This document shows, piece after piece, positions 54,330 through 64,000 of a stretch of DNA of 64,000 bases (within the stretch, counting starts at the first letter, position 1; each line of letters opens with the position of its first letter). The notes below the pieces were generated by a model, which ran no database searches, was not told where the DNA came from, and saw nothing but the letters and a program-made list of their open reading frames with translations. The translations under genes were made by a program, and so were the position numbers. Source of the stretch: Xiphydria camelus (lineage: Eukaryota; Arthropoda; Insecta; Hymenoptera; Xiphydriidae). The DNA lies in the NCBI GenBank assembly GCA_963678675.1, contig OY783198.1, forward strand, positions 17,215,684 to 17,279,683, read 5' to 3'.

Positions 54330-56444
54330 ATGACATATGTAGGCGTCGAGTTTTCTGCTTCCGAGGAATGTGCAGGCGGCATAGCTGTAGTAAATAGCCG
54401 CTGGTTAACGCCACGAAAAAAAGAAGTCTTGTGGCCACCATGCAAGACGCAAAATGAATACAATAAATTATTAAAACGTGGGGAAAATCCAGATGAGGAG
54501 ACCTGGACAGTGTATGGTATTTGCCGTCGTTTTTTTGAGTGCGGTAAGTACACACATATGCTTATTCCTTCTTAACAAAAGGGGGATAACAACGTAAAGC
54601 CGAATTTTTGGAGCTCCTCATTATCTTTTCTTTGTGATATGGTTGAGCGCTGAACGAATGCACGAGATATCGTTCGATAACATTTTTTTTTATTTCATCA
54701 GATTCTTCAATTCGATATTAAAAAACTATAATCATTATATTTCTATACAGATGATTTTGAAAAAGCTTCGTATAAAATAAAACAAGCCGAAGTAACCTCA
54801 GATATACAGTCAGGTATTGAAACACCAAAAAAAAAGCAATCGTGGAAGAGAAAAGTCTCTGCTACCCGCAAAATTTTGTCTGATTCGAGTGACGAAGAAA
54901 ATATCAGTCTTCTTCCTAGACCACCGAAGGTAGAAATCTATAAAAAGTCTGGTTCTGAGTGCAAAAGATTGAAACTGGGAGAGGATGGTACGTACACCTG
55001 AAGAATTATTAATGAACATGGCTGATTATATTTTTCGCGCTGGCATTTCGATAAATTTAAGAAGATTTTCAAATTGAGCCTTCATTAAATAATTATAGGA
55101 AATTTAAAACTTGATTTGTATCATTTTATGGACATGATCCAACAATTACGAGCAATCTTATTACATGAAATAAGCTATTTAACAGTTTTGTATCATATCT
55201 TTGTATGAATTAGAAATGTATGATCTGAATATTTTTTAGTTAATTCCGATCCACATTCTATTAATACAAGAAATGATGATGATTATTCAGTTCAACCATC
55301 TCATTCAACGATCTCTCATCTTTCAAAAGTATCGCAATCTACCGGTACTTTGAATAATGATTTAGATGACCTAGCAGCAAATAATGTTAATAATATCGGT
55401 AAGCCTATGGTAATTATATTTGAAATCCAATATTTCAATATGTGCGGGTAAAATTGCCTGCACATATTGCAATACGACAAAACGTTTCCGCCAACCTAAT
55501 ATACAGATGTTATGTAGGAAAATTAACAGACGTATGTCTATATATTTTTACCAATACTTTGATTAATTTATTGTAGTGTTTCAACGGAAGTTATTACGAG
55601 AAATTTTTATTATAAAAGAACAAAATACCCAAATACTTCGATGGATTGAAAAGCAGTCAACAACTGCCACGTTAAACCAATGTCAAGCAGCACATTTACC
55701 ATCAAATTTACCGATTAATACTACTGATGATCTAGATGGATTCGAACGTTATTTAGAAGAAAAAGAAAATTTGATTGGCTTCGTAAGAATTGTCTCTTTA
55801 CTTATAAACATATTGACATATAATTTGATTCAAGCTTCTCTATATTTGATTACTTCTTTTTATTATCATACTTCGTAAATCATATGAATAGCATACATAT
55901 ACGTATACCGCAATTCAAGAATTCAATTTATCACTTTAACTCAATTTCAAAAGTCACATCACAACATATTTCCAGACATAAATAAGCCTATACAAAAAAG
56001 GAATAACGTTTTGTTTCAGTCTACATACCTATCACAATTGGGCGGTAAAAACACATCATCCAAAGTAAATAATATATTACGTCGATGCATAACAGACAAT
56101 CTCGCAAAAGAATATAGTTTCTTTGGCAAGCGTGCAGATAAGAAAGTTTTTTCACAACTAAAGTTGAAGACTGCCGTCGTTCGTAAGTATTCTGACATAC
56201 TTTGAAGAATGAGTTATGCTGCGTGCCGCTACAAATTCCCATTACACATCAGAGTGGTGGAACAGATTACTCTTGTATTTTGAGTGGCAATATGTTTAAC
56301 AAACTTGTTTGAAATTGTTTAATTCCAGGTGCAATAAACTCAACTGATTGTTCAGAACAAGAAATCAACGACAGTATCAAAATTTGGCTTAAACACGCAC
56401 CTCAACGGTACAAAATTCAAGAATTGAAGAAACAGAATCCTTAA
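54330..56444 (+). CDS. Six-exon DUF4806-like accessory gene of the transposon (364 aa)
   Basis: Exons: 54330-54543, 54751-54987, 55240-55398, 55577-55782, 56020-56182, 56329-56444. All introns are GT-AG with good donors (GTAAGT, GTACGT, GTAAGC, GTAAGA, GTAAGT) and all five joins keep phase (1,1,1,0,1), giving 365 codons including TAA. The N-terminus (YVGVEFSASEECAGGIAVV, SRWLTP, LWPPCK, WTVYGICRRFFEC) and C-terminal half (REIFIIKEQNTQILRWIEKQ, FERYLEEKENLIGF, LSQLGGK, VNNILRRCITDNLAKEYSF, FGKRADKKVFSQLKL) match, from memory, insect proteins with a DUF4806 domain. The middle is Ser/Asp/Lys-rich and probably disordered. Likely role: nuclear accessory or DNA-binding partner of the transposase; biochemical function unknown. 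Confidence 0.8.
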
Positions 56445-56447
56445 ACA

Positions 56448-58538
56448 ATGAGCAGAAAGACGACAAATGCAACTACAGGGAAACGTCAGCGGAATAGAAA
56501 AATTGCAAAAGCTGTCGAAAATGCATTACATGAAATAAAACAGGAAAGTAATAGAATTCAAGTAACGAAGGAGTCTATTGCACATAATCATAAAAGCGAA
56601 AATGTATATAGAAGCGATTGTGATAGCAATGTTTCACCGCTACTTCAAAATAGTACCCACATGAATCGCGTATTTTTGAATGACAGTGCTACCACATCAG
56701 AATTAGTCTATAACAATGATACTTTTGAAATGCTTTCCGATAGTAGCAGTACGATTGAAACACCTGATCTCTCTCAGAAGCTGAGACTTTGGGCAATAAC
56801 TAGGAATGTACCTCGCTCGACAGTTAATGATCTATTACACATTCTTTCGCCCTATCATCCAGATTTACCGCTTGATTCACGAAGTTTATTAGTAACTAAA
56901 TTAAATATAGACACTAAGAAACTAGAAAACGGGGAATACTGCCACTTGGGTTTATTGAATGGAATTAAAAAAGTAATTTCCCCATATCTGAAGGATATTT
57001 CTAGTAATGTAATAGAAATAAGTTTCAATGTTGATGGTTTGCCCTTATTTGCAAGTTCGAAAACGCAGTTGTGGCCTATTTTGGGGTTAATAAAAAAAAT
57101 AAAATGTCAACCTTTTGTTGTTGGAATTTTTTGTGGCAACGGCAAACCAAAGCCACTAACCGAGTTTTTAGAAAATTTTGTAAATGATCTTAGTCATTTA
57201 TTGGAAAATGGCATTAAACTTGATAACAAAAAATATATTGTCACTTTACATAGCTTCGTTTGCGATGCTCCAGCTAGGGCATACTTAAAATGTATAAAAT
57301 CTCATGGCGGATACTCTTCTTGTGAAAAATGTACAGAATCTGGCGAGTATGTCGATGGAAGAGTTACATTGCAAGGTATTCATGCGCCTAAGAGAACTGA
57401 TACTTCATTCTCTCTACAAATAGATAGCGACCACCACTTAGGCGTTTCACCTTTATCGAAAATTCCAACAATAGGATTAGTGTCAAATTTCCCCATAGAT
57501 TATATGCATAATGTATGTTTAGGTGTTGCTAAAAAGTTATTAAATACTTGGATTTCTGGTTCTTTACAAGTCCGCCTAGGCAGTAGATCAGTTCATCTAT
57601 TATCAGAACGCTTATTGTCATCGCGATTTTACATTCCTGTAGAGTTTAACCGCAAACCCCGCAGCTTGGAAGAATTGCCACGCTGGAAAGCAACAGAATT
57701 TAGAACTTTTGTATTATACCTAGGTCCGATTGTATTAAGAAATATCGTAGATCCCTCGATATATGAACATTTCTTGCTCTTTCATTCTGCTATTACTATT
57801 CTGATTTCATACAAACACATTTCCACATTCGGCTGCAGGACTGCTGGCAATGTTTTAAACGTATTTGTTAAGCATTGTGAAAAATTGTATGGCAAACAAT
57901 TTTTAATTCATAATATTCATATGTTATCTCACCTCAGCGATGATGCAGAAATGTATGGACCTTTGGATAATTTCTCAGCGTTTGTTTTCGAAAACTTTTT
58001 AGGACAAATTAAACGCTTAGTGAAGTCACCTAATAGACCACTACAGCAAATTTGCCGCCGTATAAGTGAAATTGAAAGTGCATTTATTAATGAAAATATC
58101 AAATTAAAAGGACCAATAATTCCTAAATTTGAATATAACTGTGGCCCTCTTCCTACAAATATTATTTTCAGAAACAGTAAACAATTTAAACAACTACGCT
58201 TGCAGAATTTCCAGATTTCTGTCCATGCATATTCTAAAGCTGATTCGTATTGCCTTATAAAAGAATCTAGATCAGTTGTGCAAATTCATAATATTTTGAT
58301 GGATCACAACAATTCTTTTACGATAGTCGGGAAACGATTTTCATTTCATACATCATTATATTGTAATCCAATAGATTCTAAAGAATTAGATATTTATGTC
58401 ATCACAGGAATTTCAAATGATTATGAAACATGGCCTATCAACGTTATTACTGCTAAATGTCTAGTTCTACCTATTACTCAAAAGAATGATAAAGATTGTT
58501 GGGTTTCGTTGCCTTTAATACACTCGATTTATACTTAG
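56448..58538 (+). CDS. Intact 696-aa transposase (CACTA/EnSpm-like)
   Basis: A single uninterrupted frame. Residues 1-110 are basic then Ser/Asp-rich. The core has VIEISFNVDGLPLFASSKTQ (about 189-207, candidate catalytic D196), LWPILGLIKK, KPKPLTEFLENFV, LHSFVCDAPARAYLKCIKSH (268-286, D273), GGYSSCEKC (CxxC 292/295), FPIDYMHNVCLGVAKKLL (348-365, D351), RWKATEFRTFVLYLGP, HNIHMLSHLSDDAEMYGPLD and FENFLGQIKRLVKSPNRPLQ (515-532). These blocks resemble the large 'transposase domain' proteins of animal CACTA-like elements. The start codon lies 3 bases after the accessory gene's stop. No lesion is visible and its length looks complete. It presumably cuts and joins transposon ends in the nucleus. Confidence 0.82.
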   Translation: MSRKTTNATTGKRQRNRKIAKAVENALHEIKQESNRIQVTKESIAHNHKSENVYRSDCDSNVSPLLQNSTHMNRVFLNDSATTSELVYNNDTFEMLSDSSSTIETPDLSQKLRLWAITRNVPRSTVNDLLHILSPYHPDLPLDSRSLLVTKLNIDTKKLENGEYCHLGLLNGIKKVISPYLKDISSNVIEISFNVDGLPLFASSKTQLWPILGLIKKIKCQPFVVGIFCGNGKPKPLTEFLENFVNDLSHLLENGIKLDNKKYIVTLHSFVCDAPARAYLKCIKSHGGYSSCEKCTESGEYVDGRVTLQGIHAPKRTDTSFSLQIDSDHHLGVSPLSKIPTIGLVSNFPIDYMHNVCLGVAKKLLNTWISGSLQVRLGSRSVHLLSERLLSSRFYIPVEFNRKPRSLEELPRWKATEFRTFVLYLGPIVLRNIVDPSIYEHFLLFHSAITILISYKHISTFGCRTAGNVLNVFVKHCEKLYGKQFLIHNIHMLSHLSDDAEMYGPLDNFSAFVFENFLGQIKRLVKSPNRPLQQICRRISEIESAFINENIKLKGPIIPKFEYNCGPLPTNIIFRNSKQFKQLRLQNFQISVHAYSKADSYCLIKESRSVVQIHNILMDHNNSFTIVGKRFSFHTSLYCNPIDSKELDIYVITGISNDYETWPINVITAKCLVLPITQKNDKDCWVSLPLIHSIYT

Positions 58539-59117
58539 GAATAATTAATGTATAATATCCTTCAATAGTACCGAAATACATAACACGTACGTTAGAAGTT
58601 ATACACATACCGTACGTTAGAAGTTTTAACATACAATATGTATTACGTACATATATATGTATATTCTCAAATATATGTAGATGTTATTTCTCGAATATGC
58701 AATTGTGTATTAATATTTTTCAATGCCTATTATTGTAATTCTAATGATCATATTTCACTGTTTAACAATATTGCGACTAGAGCTTTACTTACATTTTTTA
58801 CACTCTTCTTTAAAATTTCCTTGAGTTTAAATAATATTGCAAAGCTTTTCACTGAGAATAAGATTTTAAAGTGTGACGTCTTTAGGATGGCATTATCACG
58901 TAACTTTTAACGTCAATATGACGACCCGAATCAATAAAAACGAACGTAAATAAAACGTGACTATAGTGACGACATATTGACGTCGAAGTATGACGTCTCT
59001 TTAACGAGACATAATCACGTCATTTATGACGACATTATAACCGAACTAATCACGTTATTTCGACGAATCGAGTGACGAAATATTGACGTGAGTTTGACGT
59101 GCCACTGCTACCTGGGA
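58539..59117 (+). promoter_or_regulatory. 3' region and right subterminal repeats of the transposon
   Basis: Contains a duplicated CGTACGTTAGAAGTTnTA (58585-58630). From 58890 come dense ACGT motifs (CACGTAA, GACGTC, CACGTCA, GACGACA, GACGTGA, GACGTGCC). A 90-codon frame at 58638-58910 is AT-driven and not supported. Confidence 0.55.
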
Positions 59118-59144
59118 TATGTCTACTATACGACGATATACTAT

Positions 59145-59235
59145 GGACGTGTCGCCGTAATGAACATCACACACATATTCGCGTGATTGCGAATGCAATC
59201 ATTGAAACTTCATTCCCACCGTCATTCTTATATAC
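59145..59235 (+). repeat. Right-flank copy of the 52445-52530 repeat
   Basis: Same order of blocks as the left-flank copy, diverged by a few substitutions and gaps. Confidence 0.75.
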
Positions 59236-59449
59236 CATCATCACGACGCGTATCATCGTTATTGTTGTCGTCGTCATGTCACACTTATTTTATTCTTAAA
59301 CTTTGAGTAGATAAATCGTCACTAAATATATACATGTGTTTGTATTTATTAGGTGTAAAAATAAGTTTTAGGACACTTCTGCAAAATTCAAAATTTATTT
59401 TTGAAAAAAGTAAAATACATTAATTCAACAAAATAATCCTCCTTACTTT

Positions 59450-60275
59450 CAATGACCTTCAGCCATCTTTTAGGCAATTCACGTATGCCTTCCGCATAGT
59501 TTCATCTTGCGAGATAAGGAAGTTATCGACCCATTTTTGGATTTCTTCAAATGTTTTGAATCACACATCAGACAATTCGTTTAGCATTTTCCGAAACAAG
59601 TGAAAATCAGTTAGAGCTAAGTCTGGTGAATACGCTGGGTGTGGTACAACTTCCCATCCAAGAGCCATTAACGTATCCTTGACCGGACTACGCACATGAG
59701 GCCTGGCGTTGCCATGGAGCAGTTTTACTAGACGTTTTCCTTTGCCAATAAATGGACGCTTTTGGTCAATTTCTGGGTTCAATCATATTAATTAGGTTTC
59801 AGAAGTTCATAATCAAGTACGCCTTTCATATCCCACCATATACACAGCATGACTTTGTTACAGTGAATATTGCGCTTTGGCGTCGACGTCGTCGGCTCAC
59901 AGGGGTCAACCCAATGATATCCACGTTTCGAATTATTACAATAAATCCACTTTTCATCGCAATTTTCCACAAAAAAGACTTTCTTTGTTGCTTGTTGTAA
60001 AGATTCAAACATATGTTGAGACGGCTATCTTTATTTGCTTGAGTCAAAGAGTGTAACACCCACTTTGTTCCTTTTCAAATCTTTCCCATTGCTTCTAAGT
60101 GATAGGATATAGTTTGTTGAGTTACTCCTAGCTGTTCTAGAAGTTGTTTTTCCGTCTGGCAAGAGTTTCATCCAGCAACGCTTGCAGTTCCTGGTCGTCC
60201 ACCTTTACAGGGGCCCTGGTACATTCACGGTCATTAACATCAAAATCACCGTCTTTAAATCTCTTATGGGGCATT
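59450..60275 (-). pseudogene. Mariner transposase, frameshifted, HGN instead of HDN
   Basis: Minus strand in order: MPHKRFKDGDFDVNDRE, KVDDQELQALLDETLA, then several stops; [20 protein letters not shown] (first catalytic Asp), [38 protein letters not shown], then in another frame DQKRPFIGKGKRLVKLLHGN, ARPHVRSPVKDTLMALGWEV, PHPAYSPDLALTDFHLFRKM. The third Asp (YSPDLALTD) is present, but the second catalytic Asp (HDN in active mariners) is Gly. Frameshifts and stops confirm it is dead. Confidence 0.85.
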
Positions 60276-60279
60276 TTGT

Positions 60280-61141
60280 GTCGACAGCCACTTTTTTTCA
60301 TGAGGGTCTCAAAAAAATCTGATTTTTATTTACATAGTCATACTTGATGAAAAAAAAATTACCTGAATTTTTAAAGATTTTTTTCACGCGCCGTTAATGG
60401 TATACATCGATTTGAAAAATAAATTTTAACTTTAAAGTGTCAAGTGTTCTATTAATGGCAAAAACAATTTTGTATACATGCAAATTTTGGTTTTTTTCTC
60501 AATTTTTCAAAAAAGATCAAAATTTTTAAGTGGCCTTAAAAAGCATTTACTTACAAAAAAGTGAAAAAAAAACAAGAAAATATTTATTTCGCCAATACCA
60601 GTCTCGATTTTTCTTTAAAAAATGCAGTATATTTGAAATCAATAAAAACTGTAGAAAAACATTTGGTAGTGGGCCATTTCTTCATGAAGAAAAAAAATCT
60701 TTTTTCTTACAAATTTTTTTTTAATCAGAAAATGTTCTTTATCCTTCTATGCATCTATGCATAGAACATTTTTTGATTTTTATCAGAATTTTTTAAAGAA
60801 AAATCGAGACTGTCGCATTGGCGAAATAAATATTTTCTGCTGTTTTTTCACTTTTTTGTAAGAAAATGCCTGTTAATGTCACTTAAAAATTTTGATATAT
60901 TTTTTTTTGAAAAATTGAGAAAAAAAAACAAAAAGTTGCATGTATACAAAGTTGTTTTTGCCATTAATAGTACACTTGAAAGTCTTTAAAGTTGAAATTG
61001 ATTTTTCAAATCGATGTATACTATTAACGGCGCGTGAAAAAAATCTAAAAAAAATTCAAGTAATGTTTTTTCATCAAGTATGACTATGTAAATACAAATC
61101 AGATTTTTTTCGGACCCTCATGAAAAAAGTGGCTGTCTTGA
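60280..61141. repeat. ~860-bp palindrome inserted in mariner
   Basis: Left AGCCACTTTTTTTCATGAGGG and right CCCTCATGAAAAAAGTGGCT are inverted; pairing continues through GCGCCGTTAATGGTATACATCGA to a centre near 60750 (TGTTCTTTATCC). Open Lys/Phe-rich frames inside are AT-bias artefacts. Confidence 0.85.
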
Positions 61142-61261
61142 CACAGAATGCCTCTTATACCAATACTCACATGTACTTTTATGACACGGAATGGAAGTCT
61201 CCTAAAACTAATTTGTACACATATTTAGATTTTGTAACGTGATATTAATATAAAAATATCC

Positions 61262-62810
61262 CAGTAAACACAGTCTGATGTTATTCTCGTAATGTTTACG
61301 TAACAGTCAAGTAACTATTACATCACATGGTAATATACAGGGTGTTTATTAAGTACTCTTGTACAAACTTTAAAGGATGATTAATTATGGGTCCGCAATG
61401 GCTTGGTTTTTGAGATACAGGGCGTCCAAAAAAAATATTTTATTTGGTTTATGATTAATATTGTTGTTCAATAACATGGCAATTTGATGAAATTCGGGAT
61501 ACTGGGTGTATTGATGACGAGAAACTTCAATATTAACTTAATTTTTTGTTTAATGTTAGAGGGCGCCACGTACAGGGTTGTACCTGAATTTAATTAACAC
61601 ACCCAGTATCCCAAATTTCGTTAAATTGCCATGTTATTGAACAACGATATTAATCAAAAAACCAAATAAAATATTTTTTGGACACCCTGTATCTCAAAAA
61701 CCAAGGCATTGTGGACCCGTGTCTATATGAACTTTTTATCTTAAAATGGGCATGTTCACAATTTTTTGTACAGATGTTTAAAGAGTGCACGAATTGAAAG
61801 ATTAGAGTAATGAAGTAATGTGGGTAAAAAATGGGTAATTGAAAAAATGTTTATTCATTATTTTTGAGATGTTAAAAAAGGCATTCGTTTTAAAGCGTCA
61901 CACTTTTACCGCCATTTTAACTGACCAATCAGAGTCAGGCAACAGATTCCTCACCCATTTACAAACCTTGCGATGTTGCCGCGTATTCTAACCAAGAATT
62001 TACATGAGTGTTATTGATTTGGATTATTGATTTGGATTATTGATTTGTGTTAAGACCAAGCAGGGACTGTGAATGCGCTCGCAGTCCCGTACATTTCCCG
62101 GAATGTCAATTGCCGGACGGTAATATTTACATTTAACCTCAAAATTTGAGGTTAAATCTCAGTCACAGTCAAATGTAAACATAACTCAATCTGACAGTAA
62201 TGCTAGCGAAGTGGATTGAGTGTTGCCAAATGTACAAATAATGGTTAAAATTACATTTGTTCAAATGCTGATGTGTTTAATTTTTAATTTTTGAATTCTC
62301 CTTTTTGTATAATAACGATTTATAAACGATAAATTGCAGCTGTACTTAAAACGCTAGCATGAAAACAATAATTTTAAATATTTGATAAACACAACTTGGC
62401 AACACTACAAATCCTCACTGTGCAAGTACCAATAGCTTTAGTGACGGCACTAAGGATTTCGTTTGAATTTAAGTCAAACTCTAAAAATTAAAAAAAAAAG
62501 AAATTAGTGCTCAGAAAAAAACAAATACATCTTATTAATAAGCACAAGAAGTATTAACGAATGAGCAAAAAAAGTCGTGAACATGCCCATTAGTCAAAGA
62601 ATCACACTTTAAAGTTTGTACAAGTACTTAATAAACACCCTGTATATTACGTAATTACGGGTTACAACTTTCTTATAACTGCGACTTCTTGAAAAGATGA
62701 CATATTTGAGAAGATTAATTGCTTCAATCATAAAGCATGTGATGTAATAGTTACTCATAATATAACGGCTGTTACGTAAAAATAACGAGAATGACACGAA
62801 ACTATGTTTG
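61262..62810. mobile_element. Element CCCAGTAAACACAGT split by a MITE
   Basis: CCAGTAAACACAG, ATTCTCGTAATGTTTACGTAACAG and AGTAACTATTACATCACATG at 61262-61330 are mirrored at 62730-62810 (CATGTGATGTAATAGTTACT, CTGTTACGTAAAAATAACGAGAAT, GTTTGCTCGG). The space between is taken by the 61335-62645 palindrome. Confidence 0.65.
61335..62645. repeat. TACAGGGTGTTTATTAAGTACT MITE with nested palindrome
   Basis: Ends TACAGGGTGTTTATTAAGTACT / AGTACTTAATAAACACCCTGTA, flanked by TA. A second palindrome sits inside (61390-61725; GATACAGGGCGTCCAAAAAA / TTTTTTGGACACCCTGTATC). The remainder includes another GCAGTCC-family arm (62051-62107) and a TAACCTCAAAATTTGAGGTTA hairpin (62136-62157). Confidence 0.8.
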
Positions 62811-62814
62811 CTCG

Positions 62815-64000
62815 GCTAGCTCCGTAAATATTAGTACCTCTTGAACAGGTATAAACGATCGGCGGTGTAAAAGTGCTTCGGTAGTCCAACTTCATTCTTG
62901 GCGCGAAAAACTCCCGTTTCCCTTGATTTGAAATTATGTCATATTATACTATGTTTCATATTCAGTTCATAAAAAATAATATGCCAATGACTGAGAATTT
63001 CATCTACTTAAAACTGCCAATCATTATCGTTTATCCAGATAGAAAGGCGACAGACACATGCCAATGACTGAAAACATCGTCTACTTAGATTTCCAATCAC
63101 TGTATCGCTTACCCTATGAAATTCTAAAATATTCATTCAGTAAAATATAACTTCTTTTACAGCGTGGTGCTAAAACAATGTGATGTGTGGTGTAACATCA
63201 TACGTTTGACCCTCAATACTTTTGATCGGACTAATCTTTTTATTTCTATGTAGTATCCATAAAGAAGCTCATAAACAACTTTTTAAATTGTTTTCACGAA
63301 GTCGTTGAGCCATTATGTATTTTTGAAGTAAAAAACGACAAATTTAAATTTCTGCCCGTTCGAGAGAAAAATAGTTTTTTATGAACCGAATACGAAACGT
63401 AGTATAAGATGACACAATTTCAAATATATAGCTCTAATGAGTCGAAAGCAGTGAAAAGTCTGTTTTTATTGTTTTTAAAACTGGCGCAATAATTTGAAAA
63501 TTCTGGAAAAATCCATGATGAATTATACAAAGATTATACAAATTATAGAACTTTTTGGTAACAATCATTTTAACAAATCATTTAAAAAACGCCACATAAA
63601 TATTTTTAGATTTTTTAAAAACAAGAGTGGCTCGAAATATTTAGTAGTATAATTTTTTTAATTCTAGTGAGATCAATTTTATGTACATACATTTTTTTTG
63701 TAAAGACACACAAAATGGGTATTGAAACAAAAATTATAAAGTGAAAAATGGGTTTTTAATGATATCTTCGTTACTAGAAGAGCTAGAAAACTGAAATCTC
63801 GTATAGAATTTTTATTTTAAAAGATTACAGTTATAATCCCAAAGTGCCATTTCTATGAGAGAAAATTTCATACGATTTCGTATTCGTTCCTTTGGAAAAA
63901 GTAATATATATATATATATGTATACCCTCTGTAGATAAAAATCGAATCGGATGTTCCCAATTTCAAGTCAACGCCCAATCGCTAAATTTGCATTGCAATT
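62815..64000. other. AT-rich end of window, one short tandem duplication
   Basis: ATGCCAATGACTGAGAATTTCATCTACTTA near 62980 is repeated at 63058 (ATGCCAATGACTGAAAACAT...). A short (TA)n run lies at 63905-63920. No gene or element recognised. Confidence 0.45.

Larger units (their letters stand above)
53351..59117 (+). mobile_element. Intact-looking two-gene DNA transposon (5.77 kb)
   Basis: Ends TCCCAGGTAGCAGTGACACG and CGTGCCACTGCTACCTGGGA are inverted, with TA at 53349-53350 and 59118-59119. The first and last ~250 bases are studded with ACGT-core motifs (GACGTCA, CACGTAA, GACGACG) in both orientations. Gene 1 is a six-exon DUF4806-like gene; gene 2 is a 696-aa transposase starting 3 bases later. 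Both frames are open. Subterminal repeats plus a transposase of this type recall CACTA/EnSpm elements, though the tips are not CACTA. Confidence 0.8.
59349..61222 (-). mobile_element. Mariner element with palindromic insert
   Basis: Ends TTAGGTGTAAAAATAAGTTTTAGGA (left) and, reversed, TATGTGTACAAATTAGTTTTAGGA (right) are inverted copies next to TA. The transposase is on the minus strand (60275-59450). A large palindrome (60280-61141) is inserted near its 5' side. Confidence 0.8.

Noticed and set aside
54145..54555. 136- and 99-codon minus-strand frames
   Set aside because: Antisense to exon 1 of the accessory gene and its leader.
60530..60764. Two Lys/Phe-rich frames
   Set aside because: AT-rich palindrome arm; no motif.

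Overview
This window looks like transposon-packed, AT-rich intergenic or heterochromatic DNA from an insect. The complement (mariner, Tc1-like, Harbinger, piggyBac-like, THAP-type and long palindromic elements beginning TACAGGGTG, an R1-like non-LTR retrotransposon, Ty3/gypsy remnants) suits a hymenopteran such as an ant, but that is inference from element types and no marker gene fixes the species. I find no secure single-copy host gene. The only host-like coding sequence is a small two-exon reading frame (16023-16511) lying between two inverted Harbinger ends.

Layout. 1-3.9 kb: a mariner-like transposase fragment running off the left edge, a long fold-back, two smaller palindromes and an internally deleted mariner. 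3.95-9.7 kb: a foldback-type element with long arms built of ~131-bp repeats, flanked by a 9-bp target duplication and containing a decayed R1-like retrotransposon, itself interrupted by a small Harbinger-type element. 9.7-15.3 kb: mostly featureless AT-rich DNA with a CAGGTA-motif cluster, microsatellites, hairpins and a tRNA-derived SINE. 15.3-19.9 kb: a Harbinger-type element holding a second, palindromic Harbinger composite. 20-25 kb: a pogo-like element and long palindromes. 25.2-29.2 kb: a mariner split by a THAP-type element that itself holds two more palindromes. 30-33.2 kb: gypsy remnants, a 77-bp satellite and small palindromic elements. 34.5-37.9 kb: nested TTAA-flanked elements, one with a three-exon THAP-domain gene. 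38.6-43.9 kb: Harbinger end, promoter-like sequence, a transposase-like pseudogene and a solo LTR. 44.1-51.2 kb: a rearranged transposon with a DDE/SWIM-type transposase, interrupted by a degenerate piggyBac. 51.4-52.3 kb: an element with GTAA duplications. 53.35-59.12 kb: the best-preserved element. 59.3-61.2 kb: another mariner. 61.3-62.8 kb: nested palindromes. The last 1.2 kb shows almost nothing.

The most interesting unit is 53351-59117. Its matching ends (TCCCAGGTAGCAGTG) sit between TA dinucleotides, with dense ACGT-core subterminal repeats. Inside are a six-exon gene whose five introns all join in phase (364 aa, DUF4806-like) and, 3 bases after its stop, an uninterrupted 696-aa transposase. 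The intact frames suggest a recently active two-protein transposon. Everything around it is nested and broken, so insertion order can often be read from target duplications and from reading frames that become continuous when an insert is ignored.
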